Source: Candidatus Woesearchaeota archaeon (lineage in GTDB: Archaea > Nanobdellota > Nanobdellia > SCGC-AAA011-G17 > UBA489). Taken from it: a DNA stretch of 64,000 bases. The stretch spans positions 1 through 64,000 of the forward strand of contig JAGVZA010000004.1 in NCBI GenBank assembly GCA_018302985.1, read 5' to 3'. Numbering within the stretch: the stretch's first letter is position 1; every line of letters begins with the position of its first letter. The notes below the pieces were generated by a model. It had not been told where the DNA came from and did no database searches. It saw nothing but the letters and a program-made list of their open reading frames with translations. Shown one piece after another: positions 28,847 through 38,011 of this stretch. A program made the position numbers and the translations under genes.

Positions 28847-29554
28847 ATGACTGGTCATTATTTTATCACCTTTGAAGGCATCGATACTTGTGGAAAAACT
28901 ACTCAACTGAAAAAAGCAGCAGCGTTTCTTGCTCAGCATCAAATTTCTCATGTTGTAGAAAAAGAGCCTGGATCTACAGCACTTGGAGGAACCTTACGAA
29001 GAATTTTGAAAGAACCAGCAGAAATTTATCATGCCATGAATCTTTTCTTTACTAACAATCCAGATTTCACTCATTTAAATATTCATCAAGAAAGAACTCC
29101 TGAAGCTGAACTTTTTCTCTTTTTAGCATCACGTGCAGATTTTTTAAATCATATTGTATGTCCTCAACTTCAACAAAATAAAAGTGTTCTTGCCGATCGA
29201 TTTTTTGATAGTACAAGAACTTATCAAGGTGGAGGATTATATCATAATGACCCAGAAGATCTAGCTTTTATTCAATTAGCTCACGAATTTCTTTTTAGGA
29301 AAAATAATGTACGACCCGATCTAACTTTTGTTCTTGATATTCCTGTTCCAGTTATGAAACAAAGATCTCGAGGCCAAAGACTTGATGCTATAGAACAACG
29401 AGGAGATGCCTATTTTGAGAGAGTTAGACAAGCATATCTTGATATTGCTCGAAATGAATCTGAACGTGTTATCTGCATTGATGGTACTCAATCTATAGAC
29501 ACTATTTTTTGTGGAGGTATTCTACCACATCTTCAGAGATTATACTCTTTATAG
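28847..29554 (+). CDS. tmk: Thymidylate kinase
   Basis: FITFEGIDTCGKTTQLKKAAAFL; VLADRFFDSTRTYQGGG. Confidence 0.95.
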   Translation: MTGHYFITFEGIDTCGKTTQLKKAAAFLAQHQISHVVEKEPGSTALGGTLRRILKEPAEIYHAMNLFFTNNPDFTHLNIHQERTPEAELFLFLASRADFLNHIVCPQLQQNKSVLADRFFDSTRTYQGGGLYHNDPEDLAFIQLAHEFLFRKNNVRPDLTFVLDIPVPVMKQRSRGQRLDAIEQRGDAYFERVRQAYLDIARNESERVICIDGTQSIDTIFCGGILPHLQRLYSL

Positions 29555-29589
29555 AAAATTACTTAAAGAACCCCCTAACTTTCGTTCTT

Positions 29590-30300
29590 ATGACAAAAAT
29601 GCTTTATTTAGAGGATAGTTATCTGAAAACTTGCACTGCCGTAATCACTGCTGTCCAGGGCACTGTCATTACTTTAGACAAAACTCTTTTTTATCCTGTT
29701 GGTGGAGGACAAGCCTGCGACACTGGAACACTCTTAGCTAATAACACTCTTTACAAAGTTATTTCTGTACAAAAAGTCAGCGGAGAAATTTATCATCAAG
29801 TTGATCGAGAAGGATTAGACGTAGGAGATCAAGTGACTTGCACTTTGAATTGGGATAGAAGACATCGACTTATGAGATCGCATACTGCAGCTCATTTGTT
29901 GGCTGGATTATTGAGCAAACACCTAGGAGCACAAATCACAGGCAATCAACTAGAACCTGATAAAAGCAGAATGGATTTTAGTCTAGAAACTTACAGCCCA
30001 GAAGCATTTTCTAACACTTTTAGAGAAGCTAATAAACTCATTAAAGAAAACATTCCTGTTAAGGTTTCCACTTTGACCAAAGAGGAAGCACTGCAAGATA
30101 CTACTTTGTTTAAGCTAGCAAATAAACAATACATAGAACATTTACAAGATGTTAGAGTAGTTGACATCGTTGGTGTTGACAGACAAGCAGATGGCGGAAC
30201 TCATGTCAAATCTTTGGGAGAGATAGGATTACTAGTCATGGGAAAATTAGACAATAAAGGAAAAAATAATAGAAGAATTTATTTTAGTGTAAGCCCTTAG
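29590..30300 (+). CDS. alaX: Alanyl-tRNA editing protein AlaX
   Basis: HRLMRSHTAAHLLAGLL (HxxxH); ADGGTHVKSLGEIG (CxxxH variant region); start refined to ATG 29590. Confidence 0.93.
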   Translation: MTKMLYLEDSYLKTCTAVITAVQGTVITLDKTLFYPVGGGQACDTGTLLANNTLYKVISVQKVSGEIYHQVDREGLDVGDQVTCTLNWDRRHRLMRSHTAAHLLAGLLSKHLGAQITGNQLEPDKSRMDFSLETYSPEAFSNTFREANKLIKENIPVKVSTLTKEEALQDTTLFKLANKQYIEHLQDVRVVDIVGVDRQADGGTHVKSLGEIGLLVMGKLDNKGKNNRRIYFSVSP

Positions 30301-30929
30301 ACATAATAACTTCTGTTTCTCTGCTCTTTTTTACCTTCCTGCATTCTTGCATCTGCACGTCTCTGCGCAGCTTCGAAGTCTTCTTTCTCTACATCCCATT
30401 TTGTGAAACCGAAGGTTGCTGTGACTTTGTATCCTGCTTTTTCTACACTCTTCTTTTCTAAATCTTTTCTGAGACGCTCAACGATCAATGCTGCAACTTC
30501 CTTGCTTGGAGCCTGGAGAATGACTTGCAATTCTTCCCCATGTAAATGATAGCCTTTGCCTACAATATCATACTCTCTGGTTCCTTCCTCGAGAATTTCT
30601 GTGGTTGCCTTTAACACTTGATCTCCCACATGCTGACCATATTTCTTGTTGAAGTCACCGAATTTATCAATATCTATCATGACTACGAAAAAGTCAAAAT
30701 CCTTATTATAATTTCTTCGTGTTTCTTTAATTGCTTTAACATCATAGTCACGTCTTGGAATACCTCGATATTTAGTCACTGGATTTGCTGCAGCATCTTC
30801 TGCTAATCTCTCTACACCTGATGCAATCTGCTCTAATAAAGAACGATCTTCTGCGTCTTTTGCTTTTCTTCTGAGAAATTCTAGACGAGATGCAATTGCT
30901 TGATAATTTTCTACAGGATTGTAAGTCAT
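30297..30929 (-). CDS. GGDEF-like nucleotidyl cyclase domain protein (HGEEL variant)
   Basis: VVMIDIDKFGDFNKKYGQHVGDQVLKATTEIL...GYHLHGEELQVIL. Confidence 0.88.
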   Translation of the reverse strand: MTYNPVENYQAIASRLEFLRRKAKDAEDRSLLEQIASGVERLAEDAAANPVTKYRGIPRRDYDVKAIKETRRNYNKDFDFFVVMIDIDKFGDFNKKYGQHVGDQVLKATTEILEEGTREYDIVGKGYHLHGEELQVILQAPSKEVAALIVERLRKDLEKKSVEKAGYKVTATFGFTKWDVEKEDFEAAQRRADARMQEGKKEQRNRSYYV

Positions 30930-31240
30930 TTTTCTTCTATTTTATCTAGAATGAACTTCTTTTTAAAGGTGCCTTTTTCCTGTGCTTTCTTCTGCCTTAT
31001 TTTTTCTAGATCTTCCTTGGAGAGGTTCTGGAGTTCAGCAAGGGCATTAATTACCTCTAACATGTCTGCAAGTTCTTCAGGATTTTCACTGAGCAGATAT
31101 TCTTGTAGTTCTTCTTGGAGTTTTTCTTTGAGCTTTACTTTATATTCTTCTGGTGTTGCGATATGTGTTGCTGCTGTTTTTTCTTCTCTTGTTATTCTTT
31201 CTCCAATCTTGTCTCGTATGAGCTTTGATCTTCCTTCCAT
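30926..31240 (-). CDS. MazG-like nucleoside triphosphate pyrophosphohydrolase
   Basis: KLIRDKIGERI...KLKEKLQEELQEYLLSENPEELADMLEVINAL. Confidence 0.88.
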   Translation of the reverse strand: MEGRSKLIRDKIGERITREEKTAATHIATPEEYKVKLKEKLQEELQEYLLSENPEELADMLEVINALAELQNLSKEDLEKIRQKKAQEKGTFKKKFILDKIEEK

Positions 31241-31362
31241 ACTGATTATTCATTTGCCTTTCTTTAAAAAAGCTTCTTTTTGTTTCACATTATGACTAAT
31301 TATTGTCCAAACTCTTATAATCTTTGTAAGATATATTTTACTTAAGAAAAAATATGCATAAC

Positions 31363-31623
31363 CTAGTCTCTTCTTCTAAAAACATTATAGCCAATAGCAC
31401 CAACATCAAAATTAACTAAAGTAGCACGTATCAAAAAATAATATTGATTTTTCTGACGTTCTGCCTTTTTTTTAAGTTCAATTGATCCTAGAACTGCAGC
31501 TTGATCGTTTTCATAAACCTCAACATGGAGTGTTGGTTTTCCTAATCGTACGACTTTCTTGCTTCCTACAATCATTCCTTCTAATCCAGAATTTCCATTC
31601 ATAATTTTACTTAGCAGTGGCAT
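31363..31623 (-). CDS. Hypothetical protein
   Basis: Intact 86 aa ORF. Confidence 0.55.
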   Translation of the reverse strand: MPLLSKIMNGNSGLEGMIVGSKKVVRLGKPTLHVEVYENDQAAVLGSIELKKKAERQKNQYYFLIRATLVNFDVGAIGYNVFRRRD

Positions 31624-31734
31624 TTTAACACATTATATTCTATAATATACACTTTATAAACATACCTTTTTTGTCTTTCTAAATTTATTATTATTCTCCA
31701 AATCTTTAAATATAACTCTCCATTTACTATATGC

Positions 31735-32640
31735 ATGCCTTTGCAAGACTTACAACTGAAAGATGCTTTACAACCTGCAGGCTATTTGGATGTTCTTTAT
31801 TATTATGCACGAGTTGCTCCTTTGTTAAGAACTTTTTTAAAAGGAAAATCCTTAGCTACTAAGATTCATTTACCTAAAGGCAATATTCCTTTTTTTCTTC
31901 GGCGAGCAACAACTGATGGACTTCTCAAGGTTGATGATTTACTTACTGATGTTGATTTGAACTTACTTAAATTACGCATTAATGCTTTAGCAGATGTTCG
32001 AGGACAATTGACAGAGAAGCAACAACGTATTTGGAGTTATTTTGTTCCCAGAAAATTCATTGACTTTTTTTATGCAACTAATGGAGAAAGTGCAGGAGCT
32101 TCTTTAGAGAGATTATTTTTTGACATTGATAGAAAAGGCGTTGATCCGGATATTGCACAACAAGTTACGGCTGCATTACTGGATGTGATTGCTCATGACA
32201 CTCAATTTCGTGATATAGTTGGATCGTTCAAGTTTTATGTTCAATGGACTGGTGCTAGTTTTCACGTCTATTTGCTCTTGAATAAAACTCTTCCGGCTTC
32301 TTTTTATGAACGTTTTATTAGCTATAGCAAAACTGATCCCTTACGTAGTTTTACAGGAAGATGGGTAGCACATCTAGCGAAAGAAGTATACCCTAAGACT
32401 CAAGCTGGACATGAGAAAAAAGAAGGATGGATAACTATAGATCCCAGCCAAAGCCCCTCTGGAAAATTAGCAAGATGCCCCTTCTCCTTACATGTTAACA
32501 GTCCTGGGGGATTTGATGGAATAGCTCTTCCTGTGGACATTAAGAGGCTCTCTGACAAAACCCTTATAAAGGATCTCCAGAGTTTTACTCCTAAGAAAGT
32601 ACTGGACAACTTAGATCACTTTAAACAATTCCTGCCATGA
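31735..32640 (+). CDS. Archaeo-eukaryotic primase (PriS/LigD-Pol)-like protein
   Basis: RLFFDIDRKG (DxD), ...PFSLHVNSPGG (SxH), WITIDPSQSPSG. Confidence 0.75.
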   Translation: MPLQDLQLKDALQPAGYLDVLYYYARVAPLLRTFLKGKSLATKIHLPKGNIPFFLRRATTDGLLKVDDLLTDVDLNLLKLRINALADVRGQLTEKQQRIWSYFVPRKFIDFFYATNGESAGASLERLFFDIDRKGVDPDIAQQVTAALLDVIAHDTQFRDIVGSFKFYVQWTGASFHVYLLLNKTLPASFYERFISYSKTDPLRSFTGRWVAHLAKEVYPKTQAGHEKKEGWITIDPSQSPSGKLARCPFSLHVNSPGGFDGIALPVDIKRLSDKTLIKDLQSFTPKKVLDNLDHFKQFLP

Positions 32641-33026
32641 AAGATGTCATCCTAGCTGTAGAAAAATTAAGCCTCAGTCAGTTTGATCCTAAACAAGGAA
32701 CTGGTACTTTTAAGATTCATTTTCGTAAAGATAGCGAACAACAAACCTTTGAGAAACAATATGCCTTATCACAGCCAGAACCTATTGTTGCAGATATCTT
32801 GAAAGAAATAAAACATCGCGGCAAAATGGAAATTCAAGATTATGATGATCTCATTGGCAGCATTTTTGTAGTTCGTCTCTTGGATGAAGACAATGTCGAT
32901 GAGAAATTATTTAACTTTATTGCTCGCCTCTGTGAAAAAATAAAAACTATGAAACATATGAAAAGCCACGGAGAATATATGAAACTGTATGATGAAATTA
33001 AAATCAAGGAGTTACGCTTAACATGA
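32637..33026 (+). CDS. Hypothetical protein in primase-Kae1 cluster
   Basis: Overlaps upstream (ATGA) and downstream genes. Confidence 0.7.
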   Translation: MKDVILAVEKLSLSQFDPKQGTGTFKIHFRKDSEQQTFEKQYALSQPEPIVADILKEIKHRGKMEIQDYDDLIGSIFVVRLLDEDNVDEKLFNFIARLCEKIKTMKHMKSHGEYMKLYDEIKIKELRLT

Positions 33027-33340
33027 AACCAGCCTTACTTTCTTCTCGAGATCTTGGAATGACTGTAGGTGCTGCTCTTGCTCGACTTCAACATCTGCAA
33101 CTTCCTGGTGAACAAGCAGTTACTTTTTTACAAAAATACCTTCCTCCTAGATTTAGAGTAGTTCTTGATCCGCCTTCACAACAAGATATTGCTCAAGATT
33201 CTTATGCTTCCCTCTCTATGAGATATATCTATCGTCGTCCTAGTAAAGAAGGGATGCAAGCTCGTACTGTGGATGTTACTGTCTATCTCAGACAATCTCC
33301 TGAACTTATAACTTCTTTATCCTCCTCTTTAGGTGCATAA
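33023..33340 (+). CDS. Hypothetical protein in primase-Kae1 cluster
   Basis: Overlapping start with preceding gene. Confidence 0.65.
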   Translation: MKPALLSSRDLGMTVGAALARLQHLQLPGEQAVTFLQKYLPPRFRVVLDPPSQQDIAQDSYASLSMRYIYRRPSKEGMQARTVDVTVYLRQSPELITSLSSSLGA

Positions 33341-33343
33341 ACT

Positions 33344-34333
33344 ATGTTAGTCTTAGGCATTGAATCTACTGCGCATACTTTTGGAGCAGCTGTTCTTAAT
33401 CTGAAGGGGGAAATTTTAAGCGATGTACGAGATGTTTTTACTACAGTAGAAGGCGGCATGATCCCGAAACTAGTTGCCAGACATCATGAACAAATTGCTG
33501 ATACAGTTATCAAAAAAGCACTAGCAGATGCGAAAGCAAATCATATTGATCTAGTTGTTTATTCACGCGGACCCGGCATGAGTCCTTGTTTACGAATTGG
33601 ATTAGCAAAAGCAAAAGAGTATGCTCAAGCATTCAAGTGCGATATTATTGGAGCTCATCATCCTATGGCACATCTAACTTCTGGCTTATTATTTACTGCA
33701 GCACAAGATCCTGTTATGCTTTATTTGAGCGGAGCTAATACCCAAATTATTGCTCTAGAAGCTGGCAAGTATAGAGTGTTTGGAGAAACTGAAGATGTTG
33801 GCTTGGGAAATGCCTTAGATAAATTTGCACGAGCACTAGGTTTAGGTTTTCCAGGTGGTCCAAAGATTGAACAACTAGCACTTCAAGGGAAATGGACTGA
33901 ATTACCTTACACTGTGAAAGGCATGGATGTTGCTTTTTCTGGAATCATTACCAGAGTAACTCAATTAGCAAACAAAGGTGTTTCTAAAGAAGATCTTTGT
34001 TATTCTTTGCAAGAAGTTTTCTTTAGCATGATCACAGAAGTGACTGAAAGGGCTATGGCACATTTACGCAAGAAAGAAGTGTTGCTTATAGGCGGAGTAG
34101 CTGCGAATAAACGTCTTTGTGCTATGCTGGAAATTATGTGTAAAGCTCGAGGAGCGAAGTTTTTTGCAGTACCTATGCAATATGCTGGAGATAATGCTGC
34201 CATGATTGCTTGGCAAGGGTTGTTAGAATATCATGCTGGTAGACGAGAAACAACATTAGATATTTATCCTTTTGAACGCTGTGATGATATTGATGTGATT
34301 TGGGAAACTGCTAAAGCACCTTTGTCAAAGTGA
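33344..34333 (+). CDS. kae1: Kae1/TsaD/Qri7 tRNA N6-threonylcarbamoyladenosine synthesis protein
   Basis: LGIESTAHTFGAAV; MIPKLVARHHEQ; IIGAHHPMAHLTSGLL; LIGGVAANKRL. Confidence 0.97.
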   Translation: MLVLGIESTAHTFGAAVLNLKGEILSDVRDVFTTVEGGMIPKLVARHHEQIADTVIKKALADAKANHIDLVVYSRGPGMSPCLRIGLAKAKEYAQAFKCDIIGAHHPMAHLTSGLLFTAAQDPVMLYLSGANTQIIALEAGKYRVFGETEDVGLGNALDKFARALGLGFPGGPKIEQLALQGKWTELPYTVKGMDVAFSGIITRVTQLANKGVSKEDLCYSLQEVFFSMITEVTERAMAHLRKKEVLLIGGVAANKRLCAMLEIMCKARGAKFFAVPMQYAGDNAAMIAWQGLLEYHAGRRETTLDIYPFERCDDIDVIWETAKAPLSK

Positions 34334-35444
34334 ATTTTGCTGGCGTTGTTGCTGTTTTTAATGATCCTTCTACACGATAGCCATTAGCAGTAAATTCTAC
34401 TACTGGTGTTTTTTCCGAGAGTTTTTTGTAAGCGCGCTCTGCAAATCTCATTAAAAATTTATTGATATGCTCAGCAGATGGATACATAATATTTGTTTTG
34501 TATGTTTTGTCTTTACGAACAATGGTGATTGGATTATTTTCTCCTTCGCAACTTATTTTGGTAATTGCACCATCATGGAATAAGGGTTCGATCCAACCAA
34601 ACTGCAATAGATGTTTAACCAAATAATATTTCATCTTGAGATATTCATTTTCATCATTTTTTTGCATGGGGAAATGGGATTTTTTAGCAGCCTTTTTTAT
34701 TTTTTTCATCAGTTTTTTCTTCTTAGCTAATTTTTTCTCTTTGCCTGCGAATTTTTTTCTTAACCAGGTAAGCATATTGATTTCTTCTGGTACTAAAAGC
34801 GGTTCAGTAACTGTGTAAATATCATTTTGCATGCTTACTGTGACAATGGGTCTTTTTGATTCAGCATCAACGATTAATGCAATCGGAGGTTCTATGCCCA
34901 CAGGAACTGTGACTGCAATAGGTGGAAGTGGAAGAGGTGTGGTAGGTTTTGGAGCTTCACCAAACTGGGGATTTGCTGCTGCTTTTTGTATCTCTGCTGA
35001 CAGAGCTGGCTTGAACTGTGAAAATGATTCTGGAGTACCTGTTAGTGTTTCATCTGTTGGTAAACGTAGCATAGGTTGTGCTTCTGGAGGTTTAGTAGGA
35101 AGACCAGAGGGGAGAAAAGTATCTTTAGCAACTTCTTTTTGCGGAGATTCTATAACTGGTGTATAATAAGTTGGACTAATAGGTGTTTCTCTCACTAGAG
35201 GACGGCGCTCTAAATTTTTGAGTTGCGCGAAGGTAGTATCTGTTTGTCTTTGCTGTTGTTGCTGTATTGGTTGTGGACGATACATGCGACGCGCGGTTGC
35301 CTGCACCAAGGCTCGGGTGAATTTATTGATAATAACTTTATCTTTTTTTTGTAAAGGCTTTTCTAAGTCTCTAAGAATATTTTGTACTTTAGTGTGCAAT
35401 TCACCTTCTAACTCATTCACCAGAAAATGAATCTCGTCTTCCAT
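34311..35444 (-). CDS. Protein with C-terminal secretion-ATPase (CpaF/GspE) N-domain-like region, no ATPase domain
   Basis: YYLVKHLLQFGWIEPLFHDGAITKISCEGENNPITIVRKDKTYKTN...; no Walker A. Confidence 0.6.
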   Translation of the reverse strand: MEDEIHFLVNELEGELHTKVQNILRDLEKPLQKKDKVIINKFTRALVQATARRMYRPQPIQQQQQRQTDTTFAQLKNLERRPLVRETPISPTYYTPVIESPQKEVAKDTFLPSGLPTKPPEAQPMLRLPTDETLTGTPESFSQFKPALSAEIQKAAANPQFGEAPKPTTPLPLPPIAVTVPVGIEPPIALIVDAESKRPIVTVSMQNDIYTVTEPLLVPEEINMLTWLRKKFAGKEKKLAKKKKLMKKIKKAAKKSHFPMQKNDENEYLKMKYYLVKHLLQFGWIEPLFHDGAITKISCEGENNPITIVRKDKTYKTNIMYPSAEHINKFLMRFAERAYKKLSEKTPVVEFTANGYRVEGSLKTATTPAKFTLTKVL

Positions 35445-35776
35445 TATGGATAGCCTGGTTTTTGTTGGAATGCTGACAATGAGGCTGGCTGTTTTTCACG
35501 GATATATTTCTCAATGGATAATAAACCGCGTGCAATAGTTTTATTTTGCTCTAGCAAGTCCTGCAATTGTGTCTTTAATCCAGAAGTTTCTTCGGGTGTG
35601 TTCCCTATGGTTCTTGCTGCATCTTCAAACAGAGAAAGCATACGGTCCATACGTGTCGTTAAGTTATTCATCTTATCAATAAGCTCAACGGTTATTTTTT
35701 GGAGCTCAATATTCATTGTTGCAAGCTCTTTTATAGCAGAACTAGATGGATTTACTGCTCCTTTTTGAAATGTCAT
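35444..35776 (-). CDS. Coiled-coil hypothetical protein
   Basis: ELQKITVELIDKMNNLTTRMDRMLSLFEDA; translationally coupled to next gene. Confidence 0.65.
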   Translation of the reverse strand: MTFQKGAVNPSSSAIKELATMNIELQKITVELIDKMNNLTTRMDRMLSLFEDAARTIGNTPEETSGLKTQLQDLLEQNKTIARGLLSIEKYIREKQPASLSAFQQKPGYP

Positions 35777-35884
35777 TGTATCACCCTCTGTTTTTCTTCA
35801 CGGGTTAGTTGTATAAAAAGCTTTTGTTAACGATACCTTTTAAAAGCTTACTTCATTTGATCCTCTTATGCTCTATGCCCAAAC

Positions 35885-36163
35885 ATGGATAGTTTTATCC
35901 ACTATAATGCACAGCATCCAACTGGTTTAACACGTGCAGATTTAGTTGCAAAAATTCAACCAAAGAAAGAGGATGATCTAACTAGACAACTTCTTTGTTT
36001 ACCTGATTCCGGGATACTGACAGATATTCTTCAGGAATTAAGCCCTTCTGTCAGCTGTCAAGACGGAGTTTACCAATTTCATCCTGACTCTGAACACTAT
36101 CATGCAGATAATGGACTATTTGATTCATCTATCAGACGTTTTTTACAAAAAAGATCATCTTAA
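35885..36163 (+). CDS. Hypothetical protein
   Basis: Intact ORF, convergent with GNAT gene. Confidence 0.5.
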   Translation: MDSFIHYNAQHPTGLTRADLVAKIQPKKEDDLTRQLLCLPDSGILTDILQELSPSVSCQDGVYQFHPDSEHYHADNGLFDSSIRRFLQKRSS

Positions 36164-36718
36164 TCGTAATTTCATTAATCTGTCAGTGGTTTCTGATTCT
36201 ATTTCTTGTAGCTGCTGCTCATCTTCTAACTTTTTTTTGAGATCTACTTGCTTGTCTTCTTTTTCTTTGAGCTTTTTACTCATGATTAACATATGTTCTC
36301 CTTCTTTGAAATGATCTTTCAAGAATCCTTCTAAAGTGAAACCAAATTTTTCATAGAAACTGCGAAGATTTGGAACTGTTACAATGCTTATCTTTCTTAT
36401 TTCATTTCTTTTGGCATGATCTATAATAAATTCTGTGAGTTTTCTTCCCCATCCTTTTCCTCTTGCTTCTTTTTTTACTATACAGTCTTTAATTTCTGCT
36501 ACATTTCCTTCATAAACCACTAGTGCAATCATCCCTACTATTTTGTCTTTCTCTTTTATAACAAAAGATTGGTCTTTGGTGATTTCTGTTTTATGACCAT
36601 TAGTTAGATAATTCAATGCAAAATCTTGAGCATAATTATCACCACGCTCTTTCCAATAAGAACGAAGCAAATTAGCAGTTGCCTGCAAATCTTCACTCTC
36701 TATTTTTTTTATTTCCAT
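36155..36718 (-). CDS. GNAT family N-acetyltransferase
   Basis: IKDCIVKKEARGKGWGRKLTEFIIDHAKRNEIRKISIVTVPNLRSFYEKFGF. Confidence 0.92.
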   Translation of the reverse strand: MEIKKIESEDLQATANLLRSYWKERGDNYAQDFALNYLTNGHKTEITKDQSFVIKEKDKIVGMIALVVYEGNVAEIKDCIVKKEARGKGWGRKLTEFIIDHAKRNEIRKISIVTVPNLRSFYEKFGFTLEGFLKDHFKEGEHMLIMSKKLKEKEDKQVDLKKKLEDEQQLQEIESETTDRLMKLRLR

Positions 36719-36741
36719 TGGTTTCCTCTTTTAGAATACTC

Positions 36742-37044
36742 TTAATAACAAACATCGCCAGGATATTGACAACGTGGTTCTGGATAATAGTTGTAACGAT
36801 AATATCTTGGTGGTGGATAGTGATAATATTGATTATATTGGCGGTAATGATCTCGATAAGCAATCACATGATATTGATGATGGGTATAATAGGATTGACC
36901 AGCGTAATATCTTCCAGAGTAATACTGAGGATCATCGTAAAATGTTCTGTGTTCATGATATGCTTCTGCTGTTTGCAGAGTTGCAAGGAAAGTTAGCGCT
37001 AACATAACATAGGCAAGTACTTTCATAGCTTTAGTAGAAGCCAT
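36742..37044 (-). CDS. Tyr/His-rich secreted protein
   Basis: Signal peptide VLAYVMLALTFLATLQTAEA; following 72 residues contain 22 Tyr. Confidence 0.75.
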   Translation of the reverse strand: MASTKAMKVLAYVMLALTFLATLQTAEAYHEHRTFYDDPQYYSGRYYAGQSYYTHHQYHVIAYRDHYRQYNQYYHYPPPRYYRYNYYPEPRCQYPGDVCY

Positions 37045-37345
37045 ATCGCTTACCTCCAGTGAAGGTGTTTAAGGTATAATATTTCCAATTAGGATCGTTG
37101 TAATAATTCGAGTAGTAATGTCCCATATAGGAATAAGTATAAGGGTTATAGTTGTATCCATAATAACTTGGGCCTTGATAATAATCCATCATATAATAAT
37201 TTCTTGTTGGGTAATAAGGTTGATTATAGGAATTACCATACATCATATAGGCATGAACTGCTTCAGCTCCCAGAAGCAACGCTAGAACAATGATACTCAT
37301 ACTTAACCATTTAAGCTGTTTCATATCTGTATCCCCCGCCTCCAC
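37031..37345 (-). CDS. Tyr-rich secreted protein
   Basis: Signal peptide WLSMSIIVLALLLGAEAVHA; last 71 residues contain 23 Tyr. Confidence 0.75.
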   Translation of the reverse strand: MEAGDTDMKQLKWLSMSIIVLALLLGAEAVHAYMMYGNSYNQPYYPTRNYYMMDYYQGPSYYGYNYNPYTYSYMGHYYSNYYNDPNWKYYTLNTFTGGKRYGFY

Positions 37346-37375
37346 CTATAGTCTGGAGTATATAAATTTTGCTTT

Positions 37376-38003
37376 TTAGACTGGTATTTGGACTGGGGCT
37401 TGTGCAGGAGTTCTTCTGTAAAATTGTTCTGAACAATATTCTACTTCATATCTTACTCTTGTTGGCAGTGCTGTAACAACCATAACTTTTCCATCCTCTA
37501 ATCTTTGTTTTAACTTGTCAAAAGAAATTGCCGTTGCTGGTTGATTTGTTGCTCTTAACATATAAGGAATATCCATAGTTTGCAGTGCTCGCTGTGTTTT
37601 TATTAAAATAGTTTCGATTCGACTATCTGCTGTAATAATTGCTACATACTTATCTTGTTTTACTGCCAAAGCCAATGCAGCAGCAACCATTTTTTCATCA
37701 TTTCTATTTTTTTGCATAATCTGCTGTTAATCTGACTTTTTCTTCTAATTCAGAAAGAACCTCTGCAGTAACTCCTATTTGCGTATAGCGTTGTAGAAAT
37801 TCTAAGCTTCTTCTGCTATAACTTACTGCCTCTCTTAACTTTTTTGTATTAACATTATTTTGTCTGGCATTGTCCCCACTCCAAGTAATCATTCTTTTTC
37901 CTACGTTCAAGAATTCTACTCCTAACTCACAATTATCTATAAGTCCAAGATCAGCAACGCCATCATCAAAAAGATCAGTAAGTGATTTTAAGTCAATTTC
38001 CAT
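37376..38003 (-). pseudogene. PIN-like domain protein split into two ORFs (37704..38003 and 37376..37717) at A7 homopolymer
   Basis: Removing one A from A7 at 37707-37713 fuses ..LTADYAK-NRNDEKMVAAALALAVKQDKYVAIITADSRIETIL.. Confidence 0.55.
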
Positions 38004-38011
38004 TTTCTTTC

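Noticed and set aside
36679-37007. Ile-rich plus-strand ORFs (36679..36996, 36774..37007)
   Set aside because: Shadows of the Tyr-rich minus-strand genes (TAY/TAC codons read in reverse)
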